Below, piece by piece: positions 20,322 to 29,122 of a stretch of DNA of 64,000 bases. Where the stretch lies: NCBI RefSeq assembly GCF_028553785.1, contig NZ_CP067136.1:1178001-1242000 (forward strand), written 5' to 3'. Source of the DNA: Paracoccus fistulariae. GTDB taxonomy: Bacteria > Pseudomonadota > Alphaproteobacteria > Rhodobacterales > Rhodobacteraceae. The notes below the pieces were generated by a model that saw nothing but the letters and a program-made list of their open reading frames with translations, was not told the DNA's origin and ran no database searches. Made by a program: the position numbers and the translations under genes. How positions within the stretch are numbered: the first letter of the stretch is position 1; every line of letters starts with the position of its first letter.

Positions 20322-21028
20322 GCGCCCCCCTGCGACGTGTTGCCCGCAGCAGCACGCGATTTCCTGAAAAAGCTCTCGATCCGGTCCGCCATATTGGCCG
20401 AGGCCTTGGCCTCTCCCATCCGTCCGGCAGCGCGGTCCAGCAGATCATCGGGGACAACGCCCTTGGCGCGCGTGTCCATCAGGCCCTGCACGAAATCGTC
20501 GTTGAATTCCGGATGCGGCTGAATGGTCAGCGCCTTGTCGCCATAGACCAGCGCCGCATTGGCGCATTGATCGTTGCGGGCAATGACCGACGCGCCTTCG
20601 GGCAGTTCGACGACCTGATCCTGATGCCAGGCATTCAGCCGCAGCTTTTCACCCTGAAAATCGTAATCCTGCGTGCCGACAGCCCAGCCGCCCTCGTATT
20701 TGACCACCTTGCCACCCAGGGCCTGCGCGATGATCTGATGGCCAAAGCAGATGCCGACCATGGGGACAGGCGCGGCATAGGCCTGACGGATAAAATCCTC
20801 CAGCGGCGGGATGAAGGGATGCGGCTCATAGGCGCCGTGGCGCGATCCCGTCAGCAACCAGCCATCCGCGTCGTGGATCGTGTCGGGAAATTGCATCTCC
20901 TCGACATCCCAGATGGTGAACTCAAAGCCGCGTCCGGCCAGAAGCCGCACGAACATATCCGGATAGTCGCCCAGGTCGTCCTTCAACTGCGCGGGCGACT
21001 TGCCGCATTGAAGTATGCCGATACGCAT
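20318..21028 (-). CDS. Class I glutamine amidotransferase-like protein
   Basis: A 236-residue stand-alone GATase1 domain with nucleophile Cys94 in VGICFGHQII and catalytic His172/Glu174 in IQPHPEFN, so a complete triad. Translationally coupled to the PuuA-like ligase downstream, it probably hydrolyses a gamma-glutamyl amide in the same pathway, filling the role of PuuD, although its sequence resembles GMP-synthase-type amidotransferases rather than E. coli PuuD. It is divergent from the aminotransferase at 21180. Confidence 0.83.
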   Translation of the reverse strand: MRIGILQCGKSPAQLKDDLGDYPDMFVRLLAGRGFEFTIWDVEEMQFPDTIHDADGWLLTGSRHGAYEPHPFIPPLEDFIRQAYAAPVPMVGICFGHQIIAQALGGKVVKYEGGWAVGTQDYDFQGEKLRLNAWHQDQVVELPEGASVIARNDQCANAALVYGDKALTIQPHPEFNDDFVQGLMDTRAKGVVPDDLLDRAAGRMGEAKASANMADRIESFFRKSRAAAGNTSQGGA

Positions 21029-21179
21029 GAAAAACCTGCGAAGTTATTGCCTGTGAAATCGTAATCGTCCGACAGGGGGTGCCGCAAGGGGGCAAAGCGA
21101 TTTAGCGCGGCGACAGGCTGGCAGCAGCCGTCAGGGGCGGCTAACCTGTCACGGAAGCAGAAAACCAAAGGAAGCCGCC

Positions 21180-22307
21180 ATGCCGCATCTGCGCCCCGAA
21201 ATCGATCCCGATGGGTTAGAGGAATTTTCGGTCGTCTTCACCGATCGGTCCCTGAACCATATGTCGCAACGTTTTCAACAGGTCATGCGCGATCTGTCGG
21301 AGATGCTGAAGGATGTCTATGGCGCGGCGCAGGTGGCGGTGGTCCCCGGCGGCGGCAGCTATGCGATGGAATCAGTGGCCCGGCAATTCGGTCGCGATGC
21401 CCATGCGCTGATCGTCAGAAACGGCTGGTTCAGCTATCGCTGGACGCAGATCTTCGAAGCGGGCGGCTTTGCGCGCGACACCACCGTGGCCATGGCCCGC
21501 CCCGCCGGGAACGAGCCGCAGCCCGCCTATGCCCCGCCCCCGATTGATGAGGTGGTGGCAAAGATCCACGAGGCGCGCCCCGACGCGGTCTTTGCGCCGC
21601 ATGTCGAAACCTCAGCCGGGATCATCCTGCCTGACGACTACATCACCGCACTAGCCCAGGCCGCGCATGAGGTCGGCGCGCTGATGGTGCTGGACTGCAT
21701 CGCATCGGGCACGATCTGGGTCGATATGCAGAAAACCGGCGTCGATGTGCTGATCTCGGCCCCTCAGAAGGGCTGGTCCGCATCACCTGCGGCGGGTCTG
21801 GTGATGCTGTCGGACCGCGCTGCCGCAAAGCTTGCCGACACCGAAAGCGACAGCTTTGTTCTGGATCTGAAGAAATGGCGCGCCATCACGGAAGCCTATG
21901 AAAATGGCGGCCACGCCTATCACGCCACCATGCCCACAGATGCGCTGCTGGGCCTGCGCGATGCCATGGTCGAAACGCGCGAGATGGGGCTGGAGGCGGC
22001 CCGCGAGGCGCAGTGGGATCTGGGCCGCAAGGTGCGTCAGATGCTGGCCGAGAAAGGCATCCGTTCCGTCGCCGCCAAAGGGTTCGAGGCGCCGGGCGTT
22101 GTCGTCAGCTATACCAGCGACCCCGACATCAAAAGCGGCAAGAAATTTCTGGATCAGGGCATGCAGATCGCTGCAGGTGTACCCCTGGCGGTGGAGGAAG
22201 GATCCGATTTTTCGACCTTCCGGCTGGGGCTGTTCGGGCTGGACAAGCTGAAGGATGTCGATGGCACCGTGTCGCGGCTGAAAGCCGTGACCGATCAGCT
22301 GCTTTAA
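21180..22307 (+). CDS. Class V aminotransferase (alanine/serine-glyoxylate type)
   Basis: PLP enzyme of 375 residues in the alanine-glyoxylate/serine-pyruvate aminotransferase group. The PLP lysine is Lys197 in SAPQKGWS, with Asp172 (VLDCIASG) contacting the pyridine nitrogen and a glycine-rich GGGSYAMES loop near 57-65. The likely donors are alanine, serine or aspartate with glyoxylate or pyruvate as acceptor. It is divergent from the amidotransferase and convergent with an Lrp-type gene, overlapping it by 4 bp. Amine-derived nitrogen could be passed through it, which is inference. Confidence 0.85.
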   Translation: MPHLRPEIDPDGLEEFSVVFTDRSLNHMSQRFQQVMRDLSEMLKDVYGAAQVAVVPGGGSYAMESVARQFGRDAHALIVRNGWFSYRWTQIFEAGGFARDTTVAMARPAGNEPQPAYAPPPIDEVVAKIHEARPDAVFAPHVETSAGIILPDDYITALAQAAHEVGALMVLDCIASGTIWVDMQKTGVDVLISAPQKGWSASPAAGLVMLSDRAAAKLADTESDSFVLDLKKWRAITEAYENGGHAYHATMPTDALLGLRDAMVETREMGLEAAREAQWDLGRKVRQMLAEKGIRSVAAKGFEAPGVVVSYTSDPDIKSGKKFLDQGMQIAAGVPLAVEEGSDFSTFRLGLFGLDKLKDVDGTVSRLKAVTDQLL

Positions 22308-22777
22308 CGGTCGCGCGTATTCACCGGATAGGCGGTTGTGTAATGCAGCCGCTCCATCGCGAAATGCGAGGTGACGTTTTTCAACGGCACGGCCTCGGTC
22401 AGGCGGCGATAGAAATCGTCAAAGGCCGCCATATCCGCGACCGCCACCCGCAGCAGGTAATCCATTTCGCCTGCCATGCGGAAGGCCTCCATCACCTCGG
22501 GCAGTCCGGCAATGGCGCGCAGAAAGCTGTCGCGCCATTCCGCGCCGTGATCCACGGCCTCGATCCCGACAAAGACCGACAATCCGAAGCCCAGTTTCGC
22601 CGGATCCGCCAGGGCGACGCGGCGGGTCAGCACGCCCGCCGCCTCCAGCTTCTGGATGCGCTTCCAGCACGGCGTCTGCGACAGACCGACGCGATCTGCG
22701 ATCTGGGCGATAGGCAGGGTCGCATCCTGCATCAGCGCCGCGACGATCTTGCGGTCGATCAGGTCCAGTTCCGGCAT
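22304..22777 (-). CDS. Lrp/AsnC-family transcription regulator
   Basis: Feast/famine-type regulator of 157 residues. An N-terminal helix-turn-helix (ATLPIAQIADRVGLSQTPCWKRIQKLEAAGVL, seen from about residue 18; the segment QTPCWKRI is the recognition helix) is followed by the RAM ligand-binding domain ending TSHFAMERLHYTTAYPV. The ATG at 22777 has AAGGAGAG 5 bp upstream and gives the usual N terminus; longer frames read as non-coding peptide. Its target and effector are unknown, but the adjacent aminotransferase is a natural candidate. Confidence 0.92.
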   Translation of the reverse strand: MPELDLIDRKIVAALMQDATLPIAQIADRVGLSQTPCWKRIQKLEAAGVLTRRVALADPAKLGFGLSVFVGIEAVDHGAEWRDSFLRAIAGLPEVMEAFRMAGEMDYLLRVAVADMAAFDDFYRRLTEAVPLKNVTSHFAMERLHYTTAYPVNTRDR

Positions 22778-22874
22778 CACGGCTCTCCTTCGGATTCCGG
22801 GGCAAGATGAAAGCAGCGGCGGGAAAAATCCACCGGTTTCATCGCGATTTTCCGGGTCGGGAGCCGTTGGCAGG

Positions 22875-23948
22875 TCAGTCGGCCTGCTGCCAGGCGCAGA
22901 TGCCAAGGAAATCATCCTCGGTCCGGTCGGAATTGGCGATCAACCGGCTGTCGCCATCGCGGCAGACAACGGTGTAATCGTCATATCCTGCCATATCGGC
23001 CAGGATCTGATCCCAGTGGCGATATTGTACCGTATGCCCCTCGCCGGGATAGGCCGTGGCCTTCGCGACATTGGAAAAGGCGGCCTGCCACTGCTCCATA
23101 TCTGTCTTCGTCACGACCTCATCCGCATCGCCGTAATACAGATAGACCGGCGCAGTCACCGCAGAGACATCGGCCACGGCATTCTCGCCGCATATCAGCG
23201 TATATTCATGCGCCAGCGCAGAGGCATCGCCCATCTGCCCACCGACGTAGAAAGAGCGTGTCCCATCGGCATAGGCTCGGGTCTGCCAGCCCGGCACCAC
23301 CAGCACGGGCGACCCCGGAACGCCCCACCAGTCCTTCGGATTGTTGGTATAGGCCGACAGCACCTGCGCCCAGTCCTCGGTGCTGCGCGAACAGTCCGGC
23401 TGGCTGCGCGTTGGCAGCGTCCGCGACACCGCCGCGCCCGCATGGATCGACAGCACGCGATCCGGCACCGCAGCGGCCAGATGGGCGGCATAGGCGCCAC
23501 CGCCAGAGATCGCCATGATCGCGAACTTGTCCACGCCCAGATGATCCAGCACGGCCAGAACCTCCTCGACGTAATCCTGATAGCCCAGGGCCGGATCAAA
23601 TGAGGATTCGCCAAAGCCGTTCCGCTCGACCGAGATCACGCGCAGCCCCAGCTCTTCACGCATGGATCGGGCAAATTCGGTCAGTTGGAACGCTTCAAGG
23701 CTGGTGCCCTGACCGCCGATGAACACGACCGCGCGGTCATCCGCATCGCCTTCGTCGATATAGTATGAAATCCGGCCATCGCGCGACAATTCGTGAACTT
23801 CCGCGCCGATATGATCGAAATCGTTCTGAAGCTGGATCGTGGCCGCGTCCCGCCCGTCCGGCATCGGCGACGCCGTCTCATCCGCCAGCGCGGGAAGCGC
23901 CCCGGCCACGCCAAATCCGATCACCATCGCCCAATTCAAACTGTTCAT
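22875..23948 (-). CDS. Secreted alpha/beta hydrolase
   Basis: A 357-residue exported hydrolase. A 22-residue signal peptide ends PALA. The nucleophile Ser148 sits in an AISGGG elbow (Ala replaces the first Gly of GxSxG), with NGFGESSF as the preceding oxyanion-side loop and a candidate catalytic His in GEGHTVQ near the C terminus. Four cysteines in the mature part could pair. ATG at 23948 is chosen since GGAGGGG lies 6 bp before it. Esterase or lipase-like activity is likely; substrate unknown. The 181-bp gap upstream holds only a CCTGCA/TGCAGG dyad. Confidence 0.8.
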   Translation of the reverse strand: MNSLNWAMVIGFGVAGALPALADETASPMPDGRDAATIQLQNDFDHIGAEVHELSRDGRISYYIDEGDADDRAVVFIGGQGTSLEAFQLTEFARSMREELGLRVISVERNGFGESSFDPALGYQDYVEEVLAVLDHLGVDKFAIMAISGGGAYAAHLAAAVPDRVLSIHAGAAVSRTLPTRSQPDCSRSTEDWAQVLSAYTNNPKDWWGVPGSPVLVVPGWQTRAYADGTRSFYVGGQMGDASALAHEYTLICGENAVADVSAVTAPVYLYYGDADEVVTKTDMEQWQAAFSNVAKATAYPGEGHTVQYRHWDQILADMAGYDDYTVVCRDGDSRLIANSDRTEDDFLGICAWQQAD

Positions 23949-24129
23949 CTGCATCCCCTCCATTGCGATATCCGGCAAGGGCCGCATCGAAGATGCCACC
24001 GACCGATATCCTGCACGTGTTTTCAGATGCAGGAAGTTTAGTCAGCCAGAACAGAATGATCGCGCAAAATTCGAAGCAAACCGTACAAATTACGCAGCAT
24101 GGCGCGAATAGGCGGTCATGCGGGACCCG

Positions 24130-25728
24130 TCAGGCGCGCGCATCCTCCAGGATCATCTGCGCCGCCTTTTCCGCGATCATCATCGTTGGCGCATTGGTGT
24201 TGCCGCTGGTGATGCGCGGCATGACCGAGGCATCCGCGATCCGCAGCCGTCCCAGGGCGCGCATCCGCAGGCGGGGATCCACCACGGACCCCGCATCCGC
24301 GCCCATGCGGCATGTCCCAACCGGGTGAAAGATCGTCGTGCCAATATCGCCCGCGGCGCGCACCAGTTCGGCATCGGTCGCAAAGCCATCGCCCGGCATA
24401 TGCTCTTGCGGGCGATAACGGGCGAATGCGGGCTGGGCCGCAATCTCTCGCGTCAGGCGAATGGCGCGGACCGCCACATCCCGGTCACTTTCGGTGGACA
24501 GATAATTCGGTCGGATCGCCGGGTGATCGCGGAAATCGGGACTGGTCACATGGACCGAGCCCCGGCTGTCCGGGCGCAGGTTGCAGACGCTGGCGGTCAT
24601 GGCGGGAAAGGGGTGAACGGGGTCGCCGAACTTGTCCAGGCTGACCGGCTGGACGTGAAATTCCAGATCCGCCGTCGCCTTCTGCGGTCCCGATCTGGTG
24701 AAAATGCCCAACTGGCTGGGCGCCATCGACATCGGGCCAGAGCGTTTCAGCAGATATTCCAGCCCGATCCGGGCCTTGCCCCAAAGATGCGATGCCTGCT
24801 CGTTCAGCGTGGGCACGCCGGTCACCTTATAGACCATGCGCAATTGCAGGTGATCCTGCAGGTTTTCGCCCAAAGCATCGACCTGAACCTGCGGCGTGAT
24901 CCCCGCCGCCTGCAGGATATCGCCACGCCCGACGCCCGAATGCTCCAGGATCTGGACCGAGCCGATGGCCCCCGCCGACAGGATGGTTTCGCGATCTGCG
25001 GCGATCTGCCTGCGCTGGCCCTGATGGTGCAGGATCACGCCGCGCACCTCGCCCGCCTTGATCACCAGACGCTCGACCGAGGCGCCGGTCATCACCCGCA
25101 GATTGGGCCGCCCACGCGCCGGGCGCAGAAATGCCTTGGCCGCGCTCCACCGCCAGCCATTGCGCTGCGTGACATCGAAATAGCCGCCGCCCTCATTATC
25201 GCCGCGATTGAAATCATCCGTGCGCGGGATGCCAGCCTGCTCGGCCGCGTCCAGAAACGCGTCCAGCACGGCCCAGCGGACGCGCGCGGTTTCCACCCGC
25301 ATCTCGCCGCCAGAGCCGTGGCTGTCATCGGCGCCGCGATAATAATCCTCTTGCCGGGTGAACAGCGGCAGCACATCGTCCCAGCCCCACCCGGCACAGC
25401 CCATCTGACGCCACTGGTCGTAATCGGCAGCCTGCCCGCGCATATAGATCATGCCATTGATCGACGAGCATCCGCCCAGCACCCGACCGCGCGGATAGAT
25501 CAGCGACCGCCCGTTCAGACCTGCCTCGACCTGCGTCCTGAAGCCCCAGTCGGTGCGCGGATTGCCGATGCAATAGAGATAGCCGACGGGAATGTGGATC
25601 CAGTGGTAGTTATCCGATCCGCCCGCCTCCAGCAGCAGCACCCGGTTGGCGGGATCGGCGCTGAGACGGTTGGCCAGCACGCATCCCGCGCTGCCCGCAC
25701 CGATGACGATATAGTCATAGCTTTCCAT
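24130..25728 (-). CDS. GMC-family FAD alcohol/choline dehydrogenase
   Basis: Flavin-dependent oxidoreductase of 532 residues. The N terminus has the FAD motif VIGAGSAGCVLANRL (about 8-22), GMC signature 1 is in YPRGRVLGGCSSINGMIYMRG (from about residue 78; the core is RVLGGCSSING) and signature 2 in SAGAIGSVQILEHSGVG. The active-site His is in FHPVGTCRMG and the Asn in ITSGNTNAPTMM. It lies 24 bp after livM and is probably the last gene of the liv-type operon, which suggests the transporter imports its substrate or a product precursor. Choline as substrate is possible but not shown. Confidence 0.88.
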   Translation of the reverse strand: MESYDYIVIGAGSAGCVLANRLSADPANRVLLLEAGGSDNYHWIHIPVGYLYCIGNPRTDWGFRTQVEAGLNGRSLIYPRGRVLGGCSSINGMIYMRGQAADYDQWRQMGCAGWGWDDVLPLFTRQEDYYRGADDSHGSGGEMRVETARVRWAVLDAFLDAAEQAGIPRTDDFNRGDNEGGGYFDVTQRNGWRWSAAKAFLRPARGRPNLRVMTGASVERLVIKAGEVRGVILHHQGQRRQIAADRETILSAGAIGSVQILEHSGVGRGDILQAAGITPQVQVDALGENLQDHLQLRMVYKVTGVPTLNEQASHLWGKARIGLEYLLKRSGPMSMAPSQLGIFTRSGPQKATADLEFHVQPVSLDKFGDPVHPFPAMTASVCNLRPDSRGSVHVTSPDFRDHPAIRPNYLSTESDRDVAVRAIRLTREIAAQPAFARYRPQEHMPGDGFATDAELVRAAGDIGTTIFHPVGTCRMGADAGSVVDPRLRMRALGRLRIADASVMPRITSGNTNAPTMMIAEKAAQMILEDARA

Positions 25729-25752
25729 CGCCTTCCCCTTTCCTGCCCTCCG

Positions 25753-26760
25753 TCAGGATTCAGCGCGAAACCCCAGCTTGCGGCCCAGTTTCGAGGCGAA
25801 GAATTCGCCGATCAGGCCCCGGCGGAACAGCAGCACGCAGACCATGAAGACCAGCCCGGTGATGATCGTCACCGGAAAATCCGAGGTCGCCAGATAGTTT
25901 TGCAGCGTCACCACCAGCCCGGCGCCAAAGACCGGCCCCGCCAGGGTGCCGATCCCGCCCAGCAGGGTCATCAGGATCACCTCGCCCGACATCTGCCAGG
26001 CCACATCGGTCAGGGTCGCGAATTGAAAGACCAGCGCCTTGACGCTGCCCGCAAGCCCCGCCAGTGCCGCCGACATCACGAAGGCCCCCAGCTTGTAGCG
26101 CGCCACCGAATAGCCCAGCGAGATCGCCCTCTGTTCATTCTCGCGAATGGATTTCAGGATCATGCCGAAGGGCGAATTCACAAAGCGCCAGATGATCAGC
26201 AACCCGATCACAAAGACCGCCGCGACGAAGTAATACATGTTCATCGTCGATTGCAGGTCGATGATCCCGAACAGCATGCCGCGCGGCACCGACTGGATGC
26301 CATCCTCGCCATGGGTGAACCTGGCCTGCAGGCAGAAGAAGTAAAACATCTGCGCAAGCGCCAGCGTGATCATCGCGAAATAGATCCCCTGACGGCGGAT
26401 CGCGATGGCACCGATGATCAGCCCCAGACCCGCCGCGCCCAGAACGCCCAGCAGGATGCCCGCCTCGGGCGGCCAGCCCCAGACCTTGACGGCATGGGCG
26501 GTGAAATAGGCTGCGCCTCCGAAGAAGGCGGCATGACCGAAGCTCAGCAACCCGGTATAGCCCAGAAGCAGGTTGAAGGCCGAGGCGAACAGCGCAAAGC
26601 ACAGTAGCTTCATCAGGAAGATCGGGTACAGGAATTGCGGCGCGATCAGCAGCGCGGCCAGCCCGATCAGCAACAGGGCGCGCCGGATATTGACGGCCTG
26701 AGGGTGGATCGCGACCTCTTCGGTCGGGATGGTTTCGGATCCGGTCGACATCTCAGACAT
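25753..26760 (-). CDS. livM: Branched-chain-type ABC transporter permease LivM
   Basis: Inner-membrane permease of the HAAT (LivHM) family, 335 residues with about nine to ten hydrophobic segments and the conserved GYTGLLSFGHAAFFGGAAY stretch (residues ~70) and the ERARALGYSV-like EAA loop seen as ENEQRAISLGYSV. It pairs with LivH, whose gene overlaps it by 8 bp. Substrate of the whole system is not determined by the permease; this family carries amino acids, amides, urea and aromatic acids. Confidence 0.92.
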   Translation of the reverse strand: MSEMSTGSETIPTEEVAIHPQAVNIRRALLLIGLAALLIAPQFLYPIFLMKLLCFALFASAFNLLLGYTGLLSFGHAAFFGGAAYFTAHAVKVWGWPPEAGILLGVLGAAGLGLIIGAIAIRRQGIYFAMITLALAQMFYFFCLQARFTHGEDGIQSVPRGMLFGIIDLQSTMNMYYFVAAVFVIGLLIIWRFVNSPFGMILKSIRENEQRAISLGYSVARYKLGAFVMSAALAGLAGSVKALVFQFATLTDVAWQMSGEVILMTLLGGIGTLAGPVFGAGLVVTLQNYLATSDFPVTIITGLVFMVCVLLFRRGLIGEFFASKLGRKLGFRAES

Positions 26761-27640
26761 CCTTTCCGAACAGGCCCGCCGGGCGCAGGACCAGAACGAT
26801 GGCCATGATCACGAAGATCACGATATTCGAGGCCTCGGGGTAGAACACCTTGGTCAGCCCCTCGATCACGCCCAGCATATAGCCGGTGACGATAGCGCCC
26901 AGGATAGAGCCCATGCCCCCCACCACGACCACCGCAAAGACGACGATGATCAGGTTCGTGCCCATCAGCGGGCTGACCTGATAGATCGGTGCCGCCAGCA
27001 CGCCCGCGAATGCCGCCAGCCCGGCGCCAAGCGCATAGGTCAGGGTCAGAAGCAGCGGCACGTTCACGCCGAAGCTTTGCACCAGTGTCGGGTTTTCCGT
27101 TGCCGCGCGCAGATAGGCGCCCAGCTTGGTCTTTTCGATCATCAGCCAGACCGCCAGACAGACCGCCATCGAGGCAACCACGACCCAGCCACGATAGATC
27201 GGCAGGAACATGAAGCCCAGATTGACCGCGCCGCTCAGTTGCGGGGGCGGTGCATAGGGCTGACCGGATGCCCCGAAGAAATAGCGGAACGTCCCCTCGA
27301 TCGTCAGCGCCAGACCAAAGGTGAATAGCAGCCCGTAAAGGTGATCCAGCTGGTACAGGCGCGACAGCATCGTGCGTTCGACGATGGCCGCGAAAAGCCC
27401 CACGATCAGCGGCGACAGGATCAGCGCCAGCCAGTAATTCACGCCGAAATTCGTCAGCAGCAACAGCGCGACGAAGGCGCCCAGCATATATTGCGCGCCA
27501 TGGGCAAAGTTGATCACCCGAAGCAGGCCGAAAATCACCGCCAGACCAAGGCTGAGCAGCGCATAGAAAGACCCGTTGATCAGGCCGATCAGCAATTGCC
27601 CCATCAGCGCCTGAACGGGAATACCAAAGATCATCGTCAT
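26753..27640 (-). CDS. livH: Branched-chain-type ABC transporter permease LivH
   Basis: Second permease, 295 residues, with the LivH signature LINGSFYALLSLGLAVIFGL near the N terminus (residues ~19-38), VINFAHGAQYMLGAF next, and AATENPTLVQSFGVNV as the ATPase-contacting EAA loop. It is one base downstream of livF and overlaps livM, so the operon is translated as a block. Confidence 0.92.
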   Translation of the reverse strand: MTMIFGIPVQALMGQLLIGLINGSFYALLSLGLAVIFGLLRVINFAHGAQYMLGAFVALLLLTNFGVNYWLALILSPLIVGLFAAIVERTMLSRLYQLDHLYGLLFTFGLALTIEGTFRYFFGASGQPYAPPPQLSGAVNLGFMFLPIYRGWVVVASMAVCLAVWLMIEKTKLGAYLRAATENPTLVQSFGVNVPLLLTLTYALGAGLAAFAGVLAAPIYQVSPLMGTNLIIVVFAVVVVGGMGSILGAIVTGYMLGVIEGLTKVFYPEASNIVIFVIMAIVLVLRPAGLFGKDV

Positions 27641-27641
27641 C

Positions 27642-28346
27642 CTAGACCCCCAATTCGCGATGCAGCATGTCCATCTGCTGCGGCAGGTCGGCCACCGGGA
27701 ATTCCGCGATCATCTTGCCATGATCCATCAGATAGAAGCGGTCGGCGACCTTGGCTGCAAAGCGGAAATTCTGTTCGACCAGCACCACGGTCATGCCGCG
27801 CTGTTTCAACTGTTGCAGCACATCGCCAATGGCCTGAATGATCACCGGGGCCAGCCCCTCGGTCGGCTCGTCCAGCAGCAGGCAGCGCGCGCCGGTGCGC
27901 AGGATCCGGGCCATGGCCAGCATCTGCTGCTCGCCGCCGGACAGCTTGGTGCCGGGGCTGTTGCGGCGTTCGCGCAGGTTCGGAAACAGCTCGTAAATCT
28001 CGGCGACCGACATGCCGCCCTCGGCCACCTTGGGCGGCAGGGTCAGGTTTTCCTCGACCGAGAGGGTGGCAAAGATGCCGCGCTCTTCGGGGACGAAGCC
28101 CAGACCTGCGCGGGCCGTCTTGTGCAGCGGCACCGACATCATGTCCTGCCCCGCAAAGCTGATCTTGCCCTGACGCTTGCGCAAAATCCCCATGATCGTG
28201 CGCAGGGTGGTGGTCTTGCCCATGCCGTTGCGGCCCAGGATGCAGATCATCTCACCTTCGTTCACATGCAGATCCACGCCATGCAGGACATGGCTTTCGC
28301 CATACCAGGCCTGCAGCTTGGCGACATCCAGCAAAGGCGCACTCAT
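27642..28346 (-). CDS. livF: ABC transporter ATP-binding protein LivF
   Basis: ATPase of 234 residues for the LivHM permease. Walker A is LGRNGMGKTT (about residue 36), the ABC signature is LSGGEQQMLAMARIL, Walker B is CLLLDEPTEGLAP, and the switch His follows in VEQN. The GRNGMGKTTTL form is typical of LivF/UrtE rather than LivG. It overlaps livG by 4 bp. Confidence 0.95.
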   Translation of the reverse strand: MSAPLLDVAKLQAWYGESHVLHGVDLHVNEGEMICILGRNGMGKTTTLRTIMGILRKRQGKISFAGQDMMSVPLHKTARAGLGFVPEERGIFATLSVEENLTLPPKVAEGGMSVAEIYELFPNLRERRNSPGTKLSGGEQQMLAMARILRTGARCLLLDEPTEGLAPVIIQAIGDVLQQLKQRGMTVVLVEQNFRFAAKVADRFYLMDHGKMIAEFPVADLPQQMDMLHRELGV

Positions 28347-29119
28347 TCTTCCGTCCCCATATAGGCTTCGCGCACGCGCGGATCGGCCGAGACCTGGGCA
28401 TAATCGCCCTCGGCCAGGATCTCGCCCCGCTGCAGCACGGTGACATGGTCGCAGATATCGGCCACCACGCTAAGATTATGTTCCACCATCAGCACGGCGC
28501 GCTCGGTCGCGACATTGCGGATGATATCGGCCACCATCTGCACATCCTCTTGCCCCATGCCTGCCATCGGCTCATCCAGCAGCAGGACCTTGGGATCCAG
28601 CGCCAGCGTGGTCGCAATCTCCAGCACGCGCTTGCGGCCATAGGACAGATCGGCGGCGCGGTGATCGCGATATTCGGACAGGCCAAGCTGGTCGATCAGC
28701 TCATCCGCGCGCGCGTTCAGCCGGTCCAGCGCCGAAAGCGGCAGCCAGAACTGCGTGGCCAGCCCGGCCGGACGCTGCAAGGCGATCTTGACGTTCTCGC
28801 GCACCGTCAGATGCGGAAACACGGCCGAGATCTGGAACGACCGCACCAGCCCCATCCGCGCGACCCGGTCGGGCTTTGTCTTCGTGATATCCGTGCCCAG
28901 CAGGGTGATCCGGCCGCGCGTCGGTTGCAGGAACTTGGTCAGCAGGTTGAAGACCGTGGTCTTGCCCGCGCCATTCGGGCCGATCAGCGCATGGATCCGC
29001 GCATGTTCGACATCCAGATCGACGTCATTGACCGCCGTGAACCCTGAAAAATCCTTGCCAAGGCCACGGGCGGACAGAACCACCCGTGGCTTGGACTGCG
29101 TCGCAGCAGCTTGACCCAT
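28343..29119 (-). CDS. livG: ABC transporter ATP-binding protein LivG
   Basis: Partner ATPase of LivF, 258 residues. Walker A is IGPNGAGKTTVFN, with the LivG-type FNLLTKFLQPTRG next to it; signature LSYGRKRVLEIATTLA; Walker B VLLLDEPMAGM. It starts 3 bp after the binding-protein stop, so little expression difference is expected except through mRNA decay. Confidence 0.95.
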   Translation of the reverse strand: MGQAAATQSKPRVVLSARGLGKDFSGFTAVNDVDLDVEHARIHALIGPNGAGKTTVFNLLTKFLQPTRGRITLLGTDITKTKPDRVARMGLVRSFQISAVFPHLTVRENVKIALQRPAGLATQFWLPLSALDRLNARADELIDQLGLSEYRDHRAADLSYGRKRVLEIATTLALDPKVLLLDEPMAGMGQEDVQMVADIIRNVATERAVLMVEHNLSVVADICDHVTVLQRGEILAEGDYAQVSADPRVREAYMGTEE

Positions 29120-29122
29120 GAC

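Noticed and set aside
18957..20522. A long open frame antisense to the PuuA-like gene
   Set aside because: No recognisable domain and full overlap with a clear glutamine synthetase-family gene.
24118..26607. An 829-codon open frame antisense to the GMC dehydrogenase and livM
   Set aside because: Runs across two real genes in the opposite direction; composition (Arg, Gln, His, Asp) is that of antisense shadow.
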